Positions 1-11,041 of a stretch of DNA of 64,000 nt are shown one piece after another. The notes under the pieces are model-generated. The model was not told where the DNA came from. It searched no databases and saw only the letters and a program-made list of their open reading frames with translations. The stretch is taken from assembly GCA_963727635.1 (NCBI GenBank), contig CAVSHP010000007.1, positions 62,001 to 126,000 of the forward strand, written 5' to 3'. How positions within the stretch are numbered: position 1 is the stretch's first letter; the number at the start of each line of letters is the position of its first letter. The translations under genes and the position numbers were made by a program. This stretch comes from SZUA-36 sp963727635 (GTDB lineage: Bacteria > Pseudomonadota > Gammaproteobacteria > Xanthomonadales > SZUA-36).

Positions 1-536
1 CCGAGGTTATCCGCACGCGCATAAAACTGGGCATTCGGCTGTTTTGGGTCCGACAAACGTGTCAGGTAAGCTCTCAAGGCACTCCATGCCTTTTTCGTAG
101 CGGCCTTCCGTGTCGGGAGGGAACCAGCGATCACTGCGAGTAGTTGAAAAGCGGATCCGCCTTGGACAGGTCGGGGTCCTCGGTTGACTGGGTTTGTGAA
201 CGGCTGAAATCGTTGCGCATGGCGCGGGCAAGGTCACGGACCTGGGTCAGAACGCCAAATTCCCAGTTGGGTACATTGTCGAGAAATACCCAGGGCGGCA
301 TGATGTCGTTGGACATGTATCCGCCACGTTTATTGAGCAGGACATTGACCACCTCGATCAAGGTGGAGGTGGTGATGGTGCCGGTTACTATCGGCGTGGC
401 CATGCTAGACTCGGCGTGCAGTTTGGCGCGCTCGATCGGGTCGAACAAAGTCTGGTTCATGGTTAAACCAAAACATCATTCCGCCGCAGATAACCAACAG
501 TGCGGCGGGAATGGCAATCAGGAGTTTTTGTTTCAT
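1..536 (-). CDS. DUF2333 family protein, frameshifted and cut by the window edge
   Basis: The minus strand starts at an ATG (534-536) with MKQKLLIAIPAALLV, a short cytoplasmic end and one membrane anchor. It continues with blocks typical of DUF2333: RGGYMSNDIMPPW, NVPNWEFGVLTQVRDLAR and FSRSQTQSTEDPDLSKADP. DUF2333 proteins are inner-membrane-anchored gammaproteobacterial proteins of unknown function. No single frame is open throughout. The frame changes near 450-465 (before LFDPIERAKLHAE), near 135 (into RSDRWFPPDTEGRYEKG) and again near 60-70. Each piece reads sensibly in its own frame, so indel errors are more likely than gene decay. The C-terminus lies outside the window. Confidence 0.75.
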
Positions 537-631
537 GATTGAGAAGATAACAGATTTTCAGACAGAAGCGATGTGCCGGAAGTTGCCCGATTGAGACAGA
601 CGGAAATCCGGCAGCCCGGATTGGCTTACAG

Positions 632-1347
632 TCAGGCGCCGACAAGCCCGGTTTTCAGTGAATCCCTGACCATGACGACCAGCTTTTCGACGTCTTGCGA
701 TTGCTTGCCGATAATCGCCGCAGAACCCTGTTCAAGATTCACCAACAGGGCCTGCATCTGGTCAAACTTGACCATTTCACCGTCATCAACCTGGATTTTG
801 GGCATGTAAATAATTGTCATCGGCCCCTGGTCCGTGCTGACGACCATGTGTGCACCGCGACCGTTGGGTGTCGGGCAAAACTTGATAAACATGATATGGC
901 CGGATAGCTCTTTATCGGCCGTGGCATTCAGACTGGCCAATATTTTTTCAATATCCTCGTCTGACATTATTTTTGCCGGCCAAAGCAACAGCCTTGCTTC
1001 CATCATGTGAGTAGTGCGCGGTAACGTAGTCTTCAACGCTGTCCCAATGATGCATTGTTGCCAGGCCACCCCGGCGGCACCGACGGCGATCAAAACGCTG
1101 GCTGCAAGCGCCAGCGGTAGCCAGCTCCGCTTCCGAACCGGTGCCTGGCTAATGGCTTGAATCTGTCCCAGCAGGTCGGCGGGAGGCTGTACGCGCAAGG
1201 CGGATTGCAGTTTATTTCAAATGTTTCCGCTTCGGCCGCTACCTGCTCGAATTCAGGCGCAGAATGACGCGCGCGCAAAGTCTCGGGATCCCGGTTCCCC
1301 GGATCGGCGCCAATCAGTTTTCTGAACTCAGAAAAGTCCATGGACAT
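632..1347 (-). CDS. DUF3379 family protein, probable anti-sigma partner of the adjacent ECF factor
   Basis: The start MSMDFSEFRKLIGADPGNRDPE is typical of DUF3379, with ATG at 1345-1347. The frame changes near 1200-1215, between AEAETFEIN and LRVQPPADLLGQIQ. The second piece has one membrane segment (LPLALAASVLIAVGAAG) and a soluble domain containing MIIYMPKIQVDDGE-like text near the C-terminus. The start overlaps the 3' end of the upstream sigma factor by about 20 nt, so the two are translationally coupled. The layout (cytoplasmic N-terminus, one TM, periplasmic domain) and the pairing with an ECF sigma suggest a membrane anti-sigma or sensor role. That role is inferred, not shown. Confidence 0.72.
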
Positions 1348-1858
1348 TACCCGTTACCCCATCTTTTTGCAGTTGTGATTTCAGTTTCTCACGCGCCCTG
1401 AACAATTGTGTCATCACGGCACTTTTGGTGATTCCGAGTTGTTCGGAAATTTCTTCGCAGCTGTGACCAAATACCACCTGTAACAACAACGGATCCCGGT
1501 ATTTTGGCTCCAGTTTCAAAATGCCCTCGCGCAACAAGTCACGTTCCTGTCACGTTCGTCCGGTTCTAACTCTTCATCATCCGCGATAACGACCTTTTCG
1601 AGGTCGGTAAACTTGGGTACTTTACGTTCAAAAGTACGGGCATATTCGCGCCGTAAAATCGTAATCAACCAGCTTTTGGCCGCATCTACATCTTTCAGAC
1701 TATCCAGTGCCCGCCAAGCCCTGAGAAAGGTTTCCTGAACCAGGTCTTTGGCCAGGGCATCGTTGCCGCAAATCCACATCGCATAGCGGTACAAATCTGT
1801 CAGAATAAGCTTCGGCGAGCTCATTGAAACGATGTGTCCGATCCGCGTCACTAGTCAT
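1328..1858 (-). CDS. ECF-type RNA polymerase sigma-70 factor, frameshifted
   Basis: Starting from the ATG at 1856-1858 the protein reads MTSDADRTHRFNELAEAYSDR. After a frame change near 1795-1805 it continues LYRYAMWICGNDALAKDLVQETFLRAWR, which is the region 2 helix of ECF sigma factors. A second change near 1540 leads into LREGILKLEPKYRDPLLLQVV and CEEISEQLGITKSAVMTQLFRARE, the region 4 helix-turn-helix. It is encoded just upstream of, and overlaps, the DUF3379 gene. Regulation of a small envelope or stress regulon is the usual role of such pairs. Two single-base indels explain the breaks, and the gene is probably intact in the organism. Confidence 0.85.
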
Positions 1859-1866
1859 GACCGGAT

Positions 1867-1896
1867 TTTATACGACCTTATTTCATACTTATGCAA
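1867..1896 (-). promoter_or_regulatory. Possible sigma70-type promoter for the ECF sigma gene
   Basis: On the minus strand TTGCAT (1891-1896) and TATAAA (1867-1872) are separated by 18 nt. The -10 ends only about 8 nt before the ATG, so any transcript would be nearly leaderless. The rest of the 300-nt divergent spacer (1859-2158) is AT-rich and holds a small GACGC/GCGTC hairpin near 1975. I see no gene in it. Confidence 0.3.
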
Positions 1897-2158
1897 TTAT
1901 TTTTAAACCTTTATTAAGCATTCGGCGCCCCATATGGGATAATAGCGCGCTTGATGTAAATGGAAACCTAATTCGACGCACGGAGCGTCTATTTAGATCA
2001 GTTACATTAAAATTATTAATAAACTCCGTTGTGACTAATGGCACTTTGAGTATGGCCCCTAAAACCTGCAGTCTGTGCCTTGCCTCACCGGGGGTAAGCT
2101 AAGATTTTGTCAATTATTTACCAGGCGGCAAAAGCACACACCGGTGGGAGTAAAAAGG

Positions 2159-2820
2159 ATGAGTATGAATTTCGAACAAGCCCGATTCAACATGGTGGAG
2201 CAACAGGTCAGACCCTGGGAGGTTCTGGATGAGCGTGTTCTGGCAATTATTGGAAACAACCCACCGCGAGGATTTTGTACCGGTTCGATACCGGAAAATG
2301 GCGTTTACCGATATGGCCATCCCGCTGGACCATGGTCAATCCATGATGAAACCCGTCGTTGAAGGCCGTTTGTTGCAGGCTCTGGAACTGAAACCCGACG
2401 AAACAGTCCTTGAGATCGGACACGGGCAGCGGATTTATAACGGCGTGCCTGGCCCAGATGGCCAAACATGTCATCAGTGTGGACATATATGAGCAGTTCA
2501 CAAATGAAGTTGCGGCCAAGCTGAAAGAAAAGGATATCTCAAACGTGGAGCTCGAAACCGGAAACGTGATGACCGGTTGGCAGCCTGAGCAGGCCCACGA
2601 TGTACTGGTCGTTACCGGTTCTGTACCGAGTATTCCGGATCACTTCCGTGGTTGGGTCAATCCGGGTGGCCGCATATTCGTGGTTTGCGGTGATGAGCCG
2701 GCCATGGAAGCAAAACTCTTGACCAAACTGAATGCAACCGAATGGCGGGAAGAAAGCTTGTTTGAAACAGACCTGGCAAGGTTGATCGATGCAGAAACAG
2801 CACCGGAATTTGAATTTTAA
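2159..2820 (+). CDS. Protein-L-isoaspartate O-methyltransferase-like protein
   Basis: Begins MSMNFEQARFNMVEQQVRPW, typical of the PCMT-like proteins encoded before tolC in gammaproteobacteria. Frame changes near 2255 (into THREDFVPVRYRKMAFTD) and near 2435 (into SGFITACLAQMAKHV) join three pieces. The SAM-binding glycine loop falls at the second break (ETVLEIG then SGF), followed by VISVDIYEQF. The C-terminal part (about 220 aa in all) ends EFEF. True PCMT repairs isoaspartyl residues. This subfamily keeps the fold, but its substrate is not established. It lies 18 nt upstream of tolC in the same direction, so the two are probably cotranscribed. The breaks look like sequence errors. Confidence 0.78.
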
Positions 2821-2838
2821 GGAATTTAGGAGTTGGTT

Positions 2839-4228
2839 ATGAAGTTGGGTATTAATAATCAAAAGCTTTTGGTAGCGGCCGTTTGCTTGATCTCGTCACC
2901 GGCGTTTGCCGTTGACCTGGTCGGTGTTCACGACCTGGCGATCAAGCACGACCCACAATTGCAGGCCGCTGCGTTTCGCAAGGACGCCACCGGCGAAAAT
3001 ACCCGGCAGGCATGGGCAAATCTGCTACCCACACTAAGTGGTGGGGCCACACGCAACTGGGGAAGTTCGAATACAAAAGTGGGGCAAATTAACCTGCCCG
3101 ATGATACTTCCATCCCCAGCTTTAAAACCAACAGCGATATAGACACCGATTCCTATCGCCTGGATTTGCGCCAGTCCCTGTATGCGCAGAGCAATTACGA
3201 AAACCTGGATATCGCCCGCGGGCAGGTCAGCCAGGCCGAGGCGACCTACAACATTGCCTACCAGGACTTCCTGGTAAGGGTTGCCGGCGCATATTTCAGC
3301 GTGTTGACCGCACAGGACGGTGTTATTTTTGCCGAAGCCGAAGAAAAGGCACTGCAAAGACAGTTTGAGCAGGCCGAACAACGGTTTGAAGTCGGTCTGA
3401 CCGCGGTCACGGATGTCCATGAAGCCCGCGCCAGTTATGACAATGCACGCGCCCGTGCCATCGTTTCGAGGAATAACCTGGCGGATACCAAGGAAGCCAT
3501 ATATGAACTGACCGGCGCAGTATTTCGATGACTACGAACCGCTGCAGGAGGTCCTGCCGCTGGTCAAACCGCTGCCGGAAAGCCCGGAAGAGTGGGTCGA
3601 TATCGCGATGCAGTACAATCCGAATGTCATCTGGGCGCACATGGCCGTTGAAATCGCGGATTCCAATATACGTCTGCAGCGTTCCGGTCACTATCCTACC
3701 CTGGACCTGGTGGGTAGTCTGCAGTCAATTCTACCAACAACAAGTCTCCCCTGCGGGATGACGCAGGTCAAAATTCTTGCAACCACGGACATCGTCAACG
3801 ATGACAAGCGCATTGGCCTGCAACTGAGCGTCCCCATCTACCAGGGTGGTGTGATAACTTCCAGGACCGGCAAGCACGTTATTTACTCAATGCAGTCAAC
3901 TCAGACCTTGACCAGCAGCCAGAGAGCGGTCGTCAGGGCGACGAAGAACGCCTATCGCGCTGTGATCGCCGGTATTGAACAGGTTGGCGCCTTTGACCAG
4001 GCAATGATTTCGGCAGAAAGCGCGCTGGAGGCAACACAGGCCGGATTCGAAGTTGGAACCCGTACCATCGTGGATGTGTTGATTGCCCAGCAACGTTATT
4101 TCCAGGCCCAGAGGGACAACTCACTGGCGCGTCATACCTATATCGTTGATCACCTGCGGCTGAAAGCGGCGGCGGGCGTGTTGGCCGAGGAAGACCTGCA
4201 AAAGGTAAATGCTATTCTGGTGCCGTAA
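2839..4228 (+). CDS. tolC: TolC family outer-membrane efflux protein
   Basis: The ATG at 2839 opens a signal peptide (MKLGINNQKLLVAAV...SPAFA). The mature part shows the TolC repeats: LRQSLYAQSNYENLDIARGQ, AEQRFEVGLTAVTDVHEAR in the first half and EATQAGFEVGTRTIVDVL with QQRYFQAQRDN in the second. The duplicated FEVGLTAVTDV/FEVGTRTIVDV blocks are diagnostic. A frame change near 3520 (ELTG to QYFDDYEPLQEVLP) splits the gene, and a locally scrambled stretch near 3735-3780 suggests further compensating indels. TolC trimers form the outer-membrane exit duct for type I secretion and RND pumps. The RND pump at 36967-41129 has no outer-membrane gene of its own and could use this one (inference). A terminator follows. 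Confidence 0.9.
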
Positions 4229-4254
4229 TCGAAGCAGACGTTTAACAAGTCACG

Positions 4255-4281
4255 AAAAAGCCCGCAATTGCGGGCTTTTTT
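4255..4281. terminator. Bidirectional rho-independent terminator between tolC and waaA
   Basis: An AAAAAGCCCGC-AATT-GCGGGCTTTTTT hairpin, flanked by A and T runs, lies between the convergent tolC and waaA genes and can serve both strands. Confidence 0.9.
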
Positions 4282-4298
4282 ACAGGCTGCCTGAATTG

Positions 4299-5561
4299 TC
4301 AGAGTAGTTTGCTGACTGCTTTGAGCGTCAGTTCCAGGGCGCCTTTGTTGTTTTGTATCAGGTTCCTGCCCGCCTGCCCCATGCTGTCACGCATTACACC
4401 GTCGGACAATACCTGCTCCGCGGCCTGGCAAAATTCCTGCTGATCGCCAACACGCAAGGCCGCTTTGCAATGCAGAAGTTGAGCCGCGATCTCCCTGGCA
4501 TTGTCCATCTTCGGACCGAGTAAAACCGGTTTTCCCAGTGCCGCCGGTTCGAGCGCGTTGTGCCCGCCCTGATCACCGAAACTGCCGCCGACAAAAGCGA
4601 CATCAGCACAGGCGTAATAAATCATCAGTTCACCGATGGTGTCTATGACGAAACACTGTGTTTGCGCCGAGCAGGCTTCGCCCTGGCTGCGCAATTCGGT
4701 TTGCAGACCGGCGGTCCTTGCCAGGTGCGCTGTACGGGCAAAACGCTCCGGATAGCGCGGTGCCAGGATCAGCAAGGCATCCGGAAGGGTTTTCAGCAAT
4801 TCCACAAAAGCCGGAATAACAACGTTTTCATCCGCTTCATGCGTGCTTCCGGCGACCAGCACCGGTCTGCTCACACCCCAACGCAGACGCAGGGCTTCCG
4901 CCTTTTCTTCAAGACTCGCTGCAACGCTTAAGTCAAATTTGAGATTGCCCGTAATATCTACACGCTGTGGACCTGCTCCACAGCTTATCAACCGTTCCGC
5001 ATCGGCGTCGCTTTGCGCCCCGATCCAGCTCACGGATTGCATAACTTGCGCAGTGAAGCCTGGCAGGCGCTGAAAACGGTTCACCGAACGCTGGGAAAGC
5101 CGCGCATTTGCCATCAATAAAGGTATGTTCGAAAGTTGTGACAGCAGGTACAGGTTCGGCCAGATTTCAGTTTCCATGACGATGATGACGGCTGGTTGCA
5201 GACGTTTTAGAAACCGCCGGACCGCTGCTGGTAGATCAATGGGAATATAGCTGTGCGAAACCCTGTCACCCAACTCGCGTTTGACCCGTTCCGAACCGGT
5301 GGGGGTGAATGTGGTAACCGTCAGTGGTATTTCCGGATAGTTTTTCAGCAGCGCCCTGATCAGCGGGGTTGGCGGCGTTGAACTCACCGACTGATGCGGC
5401 ATGCACCCAGATACCATGCTTGCTGATGCGTCAACCGGTATGAAGCCGAACCGTTCACGCCAACGGCCAAGGTAAGCGCGGTCGCGGACACCGCGCAATG
5501 CAAAATATAACAACACCAACGGGGTACTGAGCACGATCAGGAAAGAATAAAAAATCCGCAT
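4299..5561 (-). CDS. waaA: 3-deoxy-D-manno-octulosonic acid (Kdo) transferase
   Basis: Membrane-anchored GT30 enzyme of about 420 aa that transfers Kdo from CMP-Kdo to lipid IVA on the cytoplasmic face. Visible are the N-terminal anchor (MRIFYSFLIVLSTPLVLLYF), the YLGRWRERFG motif, METEIWPN, NARLSQRS, VAGSTHEADE and HNALEPAALGKPVLLGP. Between about 5360 and 5430 the open frame reads an atypical SMVSGCMPHQSVSSTPP. The alternative frame gives the expected WVHAASVGEFNAANP, which carries the catalytic glutamate region. A pair of compensating indels is therefore present, and the gene is probably intact. It lies 14 nt downstream of the O-antigen ligase in the same operon. Confidence 0.92.
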   Translation of the reverse strand: MRIFYSFLIVLSTPLVLLYFALRGVRDRAYLGRWRERFGFIPVDASASMVSGCMPHQSVSSTPPTPLIRALLKNYPEIPLTVTTFTPTGSERVKRELGDRVSHSYIPIDLPAAVRRFLKRLQPAVIIVMETEIWPNLYLLSQLSNIPLLMANARLSQRSVNRFQRLPGFTAQVMQSVSWIGAQSDADAERLISCGAGPQRVDITGNLKFDLSVAASLEEKAEALRLRWGVSRPVLVAGSTHEADENVVIPAFVELLKTLPDALLILAPRYPERFARTAHLARTAGLQTELRSQGEACSAQTQCFVIDTIGELMIYYACADVAFVGGSFGDQGGHNALEPAALGKPVLLGPKMDNAREIAAQLLHCKAALRVGDQQEFCQAAEQVLSDGVMRDSMGQAGRNLIQNNKGALELTLKAVSKLL

Positions 5562-5575
5562 AGTGTTAACAGGCC

Positions 5576-6822
5576 CTAAGCGGGTTGGTTGTCAATACAG
5601 GCCGCCCACAGTCCGAACAGGATCCAAATCAGTGATGTCATGTAGGTTCCGTAAAGTGCGAAATGCGAATTGAGCGGGAAAAGGACCAAGGCCAGCGCCA
5701 GCGCAAAAGGAAATGCCTCGTTGCGCCGGGCTGGACGTCATACTGCGCCAGAAACGCAATACCAGTACAAAACCCGCAAACAGCCCGAGCAGGCCAATGC
5801 TGCCGGTATCTGCCATGACTTCAAGCACCACGTTATGCGCGTGCGTCGCACCGGATTTACCCCCGGAGTTGCGGATGTGGATATCATCTTCGTGCGGCAT
5901 ACTCCATGTAGGCCTTTGGAAAAGCCCGGACACCGACTCCGTTGACACGGGTGTGCCTTGAACATGGCCAGGGCGGTTTTGAAAATGGGCATCCGCAAGT
6001 TGCTTGCCATGCTGATGGCCTCCTCGGTACCCTGTGTAATGATCAGGGACTGTTCAAGCCTTGCCTGGAATAAAGGTGAAACCAGGTAGCTGCCGATGAT
6101 TGCGGTGAACACAAATACCGGGATGGACAGGGAGGCTTTTCTTAGCTCGCGGTTTTCACGTCTGAACATCAGCCACATGTAGACATCAGTACCAGGCCCA
6201 TGATCAGCCAACCCGGCACGCATGCCGGCAATCAGAACGGCGCCCAGTGTCAATGTGAATGCGCCACCCAGGCCCAGGCGGCCAGTGTCTGCGGGCGTGT
6301 TCCAGTAACAAGGGTGAAAGCATTGCCAGGGTCGGGCCGAAAAACTGGTATTTTTGCACAAACAGGGCATTAAGCCGGTCGGGATTCATGGCAATACCGA
6401 ACAAATCGACACCAAAAATCAGTTGAACAAAACCATCCACAGCCCAAAAAACCAGCAGGAAAGAGGTCCAGCGAATCACCCGCCAGCGAGCCGAGTCGGT
6501 CCGCAACAGAACGGCCATGCTGAGAACCGCGGCCAGGAAACGCAAGGCGGCAATGGAGCTGACCCAGCTTTTCTGCGGCAGATAGGAGTCAAAACTGGAA
6601 GCCACCATGGGCATCCAGAAACACAGGAAAATCGGAACAACAATGAAGGAAACCCGTCGGATACGTTGACGGTGTTCGGCTGAACGGGCCAGGAACGGCA
6701 AACACAGGGCCAAGTGCCGACAACGGAATTTCCGCCAGTCGGCTAAACGGCAATAATGCGAAAAAAGATACTGCCAGCCATGAGGGCCAGTCATCCTGCA
6801 AGCGTTTAAGCAGTAATTTCAT
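5576..6822 (-). CDS. O-antigen ligase family (WaaL/Wzy-like) membrane protein, frameshifted
   Basis: The start MKLLLKRLQDDWPSWLAVSFFALLPF is followed by many hydrophobic segments in several frames, and then by the Wzy_C-type loop around GGKSGATHAHNVVLEVMADTG (about 5810-5880). The last helices read TYMTSLIWILFGLWAA and end at the TAG at 5576-5578. At least four frame changes (near 6750, 6370-6200, 5950-5900 and 5740-5700) are needed to join the pieces. The His-rich HAHN loop before the last helices is characteristic of O-antigen ligases and polymerases. Its start codon overlaps the stop of the upstream glycosyltransferase (ATGA). I infer that it attaches or polymerises surface glycan. Ligase and polymerase cannot be told apart here. 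Confidence 0.75.
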
Positions 6823-7985
6823 CAGTCTTCCTTTCCTACTGGCGTTTTTTCAGATGCAACAGCGCAACCTGGCGGATTGAGAACACCCCCTAGTACAGAG
6901 TTATAAAGGTCCATGGTCTGTTCCATAGAGGTCTGCAAAGAAAAAGCCTGGCTATTATTTACCATGGCTCCTGTTGCAAAAAATCACGTGTTTTCTGAAT
7001 CAGTGCTGGCAGGTTGTCCGGTTCAACTGCGCCGGCAGCGAACATTTCCTTCAGCACTTCGCTGACGCCGCCATGATTCCACGCAATAACTGGAACACCC
7101 AGAGACAGGGCTTCGGGTACGGTTCGGCCAAATGCTTCCGGCGGGTCACTGCAGAGGTTAAATACCAGGCTGGATGCCGTCATCCAGTCGCGCATGTCGG
7201 TTCTGACACCGCAAAAAGTCAGCTTATCGCTTAACCGGTGACGTTCAGCAAGACCCTCAAGCTCGTTGATATAGCGTGAACCCGGTTTTGCCCGGCCGAG
7301 GATGACGGCGTGAATATCATCAAACTCCGACTGCAAAACGGCGAGTAATTCGATAAAGGTCGCATGCCCTTTATAACGCGACAAACGGCCCGGCAACAGC
7401 AGTATGCGTTTGTTCCTTAGCTGTGGAAATTCCGCGTAAAGTGCTTGCCGCCATGCGTCTGTCGGTTGATAGCCGTAAGGGAATTCAGCTCGGCTGGTGC
7501 CACCGTATATCGTGTGTAATTGCTGACTGTCCGGAGGCAGGTAATTTTTTGTCGTGTAGTCGCGGATGTGATTTGAAACCGCAATCACATGATCGCCGCG
7601 CGCCATGATCGCACTGTAACTGCTGACTGAATATTGCCCGTGCATCGAGGTTATAAAGACCGGTCTTTTGCCCGCCGGCAACTTGCGCAAGGCAAGGTGG
7701 CAGATCCAGGCTGGCAAACGGGAATGTACGTGAACGATATCCGCGTGATTTTCCAGTAGCCAGGCACGCATATGCCGGACATAACGCAAAGTAGCCGAGA
7801 CGTTTACGGCCGATTGGCCAGTCCAGCCATTGCGCACCCGCAGCTGTTACACGGTTTTCCAAAGGCCCGTTCGCGGCTATAACGGTTACCCGATGGCCCG
7901 CGGCACGAAGTGATTCGGTGGTCTCGACGGCGACCATTTCCGAGCCGCCTATACCGAGAGACACCAGCGCCTGAACTACATGCAT
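6822..7985 (-). CDS. Glycosyltransferase family 4 (GT-B) protein, frameshifted
   Basis: Start MHVVQALVSLGIGGSEMVAVE is the glycine-rich N-terminal loop of GT4 enzymes. After a frame change near 7800 it continues with ADIVHVHSRLPAW, VIAVSNHIRDYT, LLPGRLSRYKGHATFIEL and the donor-site E-x7-E block EAFGRTVPEALSLGVPV. A further frame change near 6965 replaces an early stop with a short C-terminal tail ending at 6822. Its stop overlaps the start of the O-antigen ligase. The enzyme probably adds a sugar from a nucleotide-sugar donor to LPS core or another envelope glycan on the cytoplasmic face. The sugar and linkage cannot be read from the sequence. Confidence 0.82.
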
Positions 7986-8067
7986 CGAGGTCGTTGCGCC
8001 AGCGAAGAGTCAACCAGGAAACGCAGGTTCAGCGAACTCACCATCTGCCTTCTGCCGTGTTAACGGT

Positions 8068-8280
8068 TCACTTGTCTGTCAGTATGTAGTGCGTACCGCA
8101 ATACGGGCAAAGGGCTTCACCGGTTTCCTCGATGGGCAGATAAACACGCGGGTGTGCGTTCCAGAGTTTCTGGTTCGGTTGCGGGCAGGATAGCGGCAAA
8201 TCGGCGCGTCCCACTTCAACCCTCGTTTGCGTATTGGCGTATTCCAGGCTTTCATCCCGGGCATCGGTGCGATGAGTCAA
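8068..8280 (-). CDS. zf-CHCC zinc-finger domain protein
   Basis: A 70-aa protein with C..H..CPYC spacing: LSCPQPN, NAHPRVYLPIEETG and LCPYCGTHYIL. This is the zf-CHCC family, related to the mitochondrial complex I accessory subunit NDUFS6 and common as a stand-alone protein in proteobacteria. The start is probably the TTG at 8278-8280, as the nearby ATG is in another frame and runs straight into a stop. It lies 32 nt downstream of glnE. Function is unknown beyond zinc binding. Confidence 0.8.
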   Translation of the reverse strand: MTHRTDARDESLEYANTQTRVEVGRADLPLSCPQPNQKLWNAHPRVYLPIEETGEALCPYCGTHYILTDK

Positions 8281-8312
8281 GATTTCATCTCCACAAAAAA
8301 AGAGATTGTATT

Positions 8313-10972
8313 CTACCCCAATATCTCTTCACATAATGCCTGCGCGATGCCGAGCCAGCGAAGTGGTCTCAAGTCCGCCGTCATCATCCACCAGCGCGAT
8401 TGCAGACGCGCGTGGCTCAACTGCTTATATGCATTGTCCAGGGTTTTGAATGCATTGTATTTATCCAGCCACAATCATGTAATGCCCGTAGTTGGCGGCG
8501 TGCTTCGGTGGACTCTGATCAGCGCTGGGATATTCATCGGCATTGAGCAGTACACCCAACTGCACGACAAACTCGATATCCAGCAGACCCCCGCGGCCAT
8601 CCTTGAGCACGTTTGCATCGCCGCGCTCGGCACGGATGCGCCCGCGCATGTCGCGGACTTCGGTTTTGAGCAAGGTCCTGTCCCGCGTTGTCGTCAACAC
8701 CTGTTGTCGAATGGCGGCGAAAATGCTGGCCGTTTGCGTGTCTCCTGCCACGGGCCTGGCGCGTGTCAAAGCCTGCAACTCCCAAACCCATGCCTCCTCC
8801 GCCTGGTAGCGTTTGAACGCCTCTATGCCGGAAACCAGCAGACCGGCCCGGCCGTTGGGCCGCAACCTTGCATCGATGCTGTACAAACGTCCGGATGGGG
8901 TAATTGCTGACATCAGGCTTAGCATGCGGCGTGCAACATTGGTGTGGTAACGATCTGCAGAAATAGGGACGGGCGCCATCAGAAACTTCATTGCCCGGGT
9001 TGGTACAAAAAAATCAGGTCGAGATCAGAGTCAAAACTCAATGAACTGGCGCCGAGACTGCCATAGGCGATCACGGCAAGCCCGGGGCCGGGTATACGGC
9101 CATGGCGGGTTTCCACCTCATCCTGTGACAATGTCAAAACGGCCTGTACGAGGTTTTGGGCAAGCTGGCTCAATGAGATACTGGCCTCGATTGCCGGCAT
9201 GGTTGACTTCAAGAGGGCGACGGCAATCCGCAGGACTGGTCATCTGCTTAAAGTAGTTCAGATCCTGCAAGGTTATTTCCGGGTCGTCACCACCATCCAG
9301 AATCCGTTTTATACGTGCCTGGATGTCTTGCAATGTGAATGGGTGGGCGCCGAGGCTGGGGTCTATGAGTTCGTCCAGCAACGCCGGATAGCGCGTCACG
9401 GCATCGGCGACACGCTTGCTGGCAGCAAACAGTTCCAGCATGGATCGGGTGGCGGCAGGATTTTGCACCAGCAACGATAAATATGCACTACGTCTGCAAA
9501 TGGCGGAAACCAGGTCGAGAACACGGTTGACGATGGCGTCATCCAGGGCTAAAGCCTCGAAGCGTTCCAGCAGAATCGGCATGAACTGATCCAGTCTTTT
9601 TGATGCACGCTGACTGAGTGAAAGCCGGTTCAGGCGTTTAACAAAATCCCGCCAAAGCCAAACTTTCGGTAACATCAGGGCCCTCTTGTTGAGCACTGTT
9701 TCTTAGCCGTTGCCAATAGGTGCTCCAGCGGTTGGTTTCATCCGCGGCTTCGCCCGGTTTGTACAGGCTTTGCTCGAACAGGTGTTGCACCCTGTCGCGT
9801 ATATGCTCAAGCGCAAGCCGGAATTCCGGAAAATCGCTGAATCCCATGGCCCTGGCGACTCTCAAGCCATCTTCACCTGACGGAACCTGGTGAGTTTGTT
9901 GATCGTGCAAGGCCTGGATGCGATTTTCCGTCCTTCGCAAAAAGCGATAGGCAGCGAGTAATTCTGCAACCGATTCTTCGGACAGCATATGTAGTCTTCC
10001 CAAACCGGCCGTAGCCTTGAAAATCGATGGTGTCTGCAATTCCGGCTCACGTCCACCGCGCAGCAGCTGAAATGTCTGCACCAGGAATTCAATTTCCCGG
10101 ATACCTCCGGGGCCGCGCTTGATATCATCCAGGCGGTCCTTATGCAAAGCATCCTCGCGAACACTTGCATGCATGCTACGCAGGGCGTCGATGGCGCCGA
10201 AATCGATATAGCGTCGGTAGACAAATGGTTTCAACAGGCTCAACAATTGTTCACCGGAAACCATGTCGCCAGCAACCGGGCGCGCCTTGATCAGGGCATA
10301 CCGTTCCCAGTCACGCCCCTCGCGTTGGTAATATTGTTCCAGCGCGGCAAAACTGCTGACCAGGGGTCCGGAATCTCCAAATGGCCGCAGGCGGGTGTCC
10401 ACGCGAAAACAAAAACCGTCGGCGGTTATCTCCGACAGGCTGCGTATGATGCTGCGTGCCAGGCGGGTAAAAAACTGCTCATTGGCCAGACCCCGGCGGC
10501 CATCGCAAATACCCTGCTCCGGATAACAGAAAATAATGTCAATGTCGGATGAAAGGTTGAGTTCACAACCACCCAGTTTACCCAGCCCTACGACAATAAT
10601 ACTCTGCGGCTGACCCTCGGCATTCCGTGGTATACCGTGTTTTTCCTGGTATGCAAGGCTATGAAAATCGACCGCGGCCTGCAGGCAAAGGTCCGCTAGC
10701 GTGCTCAGGTCGGCAAGTATTTCATCCACTGCTGCGAGTTCGTTCAGGTCGCGCCAGATCAGGCGCATCATTTCCCGGTTTCGGAACTGTCTCAGGGCCG
10801 GATCGAGGCCGTGTTTTTCTATCAGGGCGTCGAGCAGTTCAGCGCCGGGTGGACTGCTATTTTCGAGCCGGCCTGAGACCTGCAATGCTTCCAACCAGTC
10901 CGGGTGGCGTTCTATCAACCGGCTCAGAAAGGGGCTGTATTCGAGGATCCGGGCTTGGCTGCTTGAAAACAT
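8313..10972 (-). CDS. glnE: Glutamine synthetase adenylyltransferase / adenylyl-removing enzyme, frameshifted
   Basis: Bifunctional regulator of glutamine synthetase. It adenylylates GlnA when nitrogen is plentiful and removes AMP when it is scarce, under PII control. Two nucleotidyltransferase domains are visible. The N-terminal one has VVGLGKLGGCELNLSSDID (about residue 130) and RLRPFGDSGPLV. The C-terminal one has VIAYGSLGASSLSFDSDLD, RLRPNGRAGLLV and GGLLDIEFVVQ. Joining needs frame changes near 9690, 9200, 8990 and 8465. The last piece reads HARLQSRWWMMTADLRPLRW and stops at the TAG at 8313-8315. The length of about 885-950 aa fits the family. The breaks look technical, as every piece is well conserved. 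Confidence 0.92.
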
Positions 10973-11041
10973 GCGTAGAGTATAGCTGCGGATGCCCGGA
11001 TGGACAGTCTCAAAATCCCTGTCTGCTATGACGCCTGTATG

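Noticed and set aside
8227..8910. 227-aa plus-strand open frame
   Set aside because: Antisense to the glnE 3' end and the zf-CHCC gene, both supported by clear motifs.
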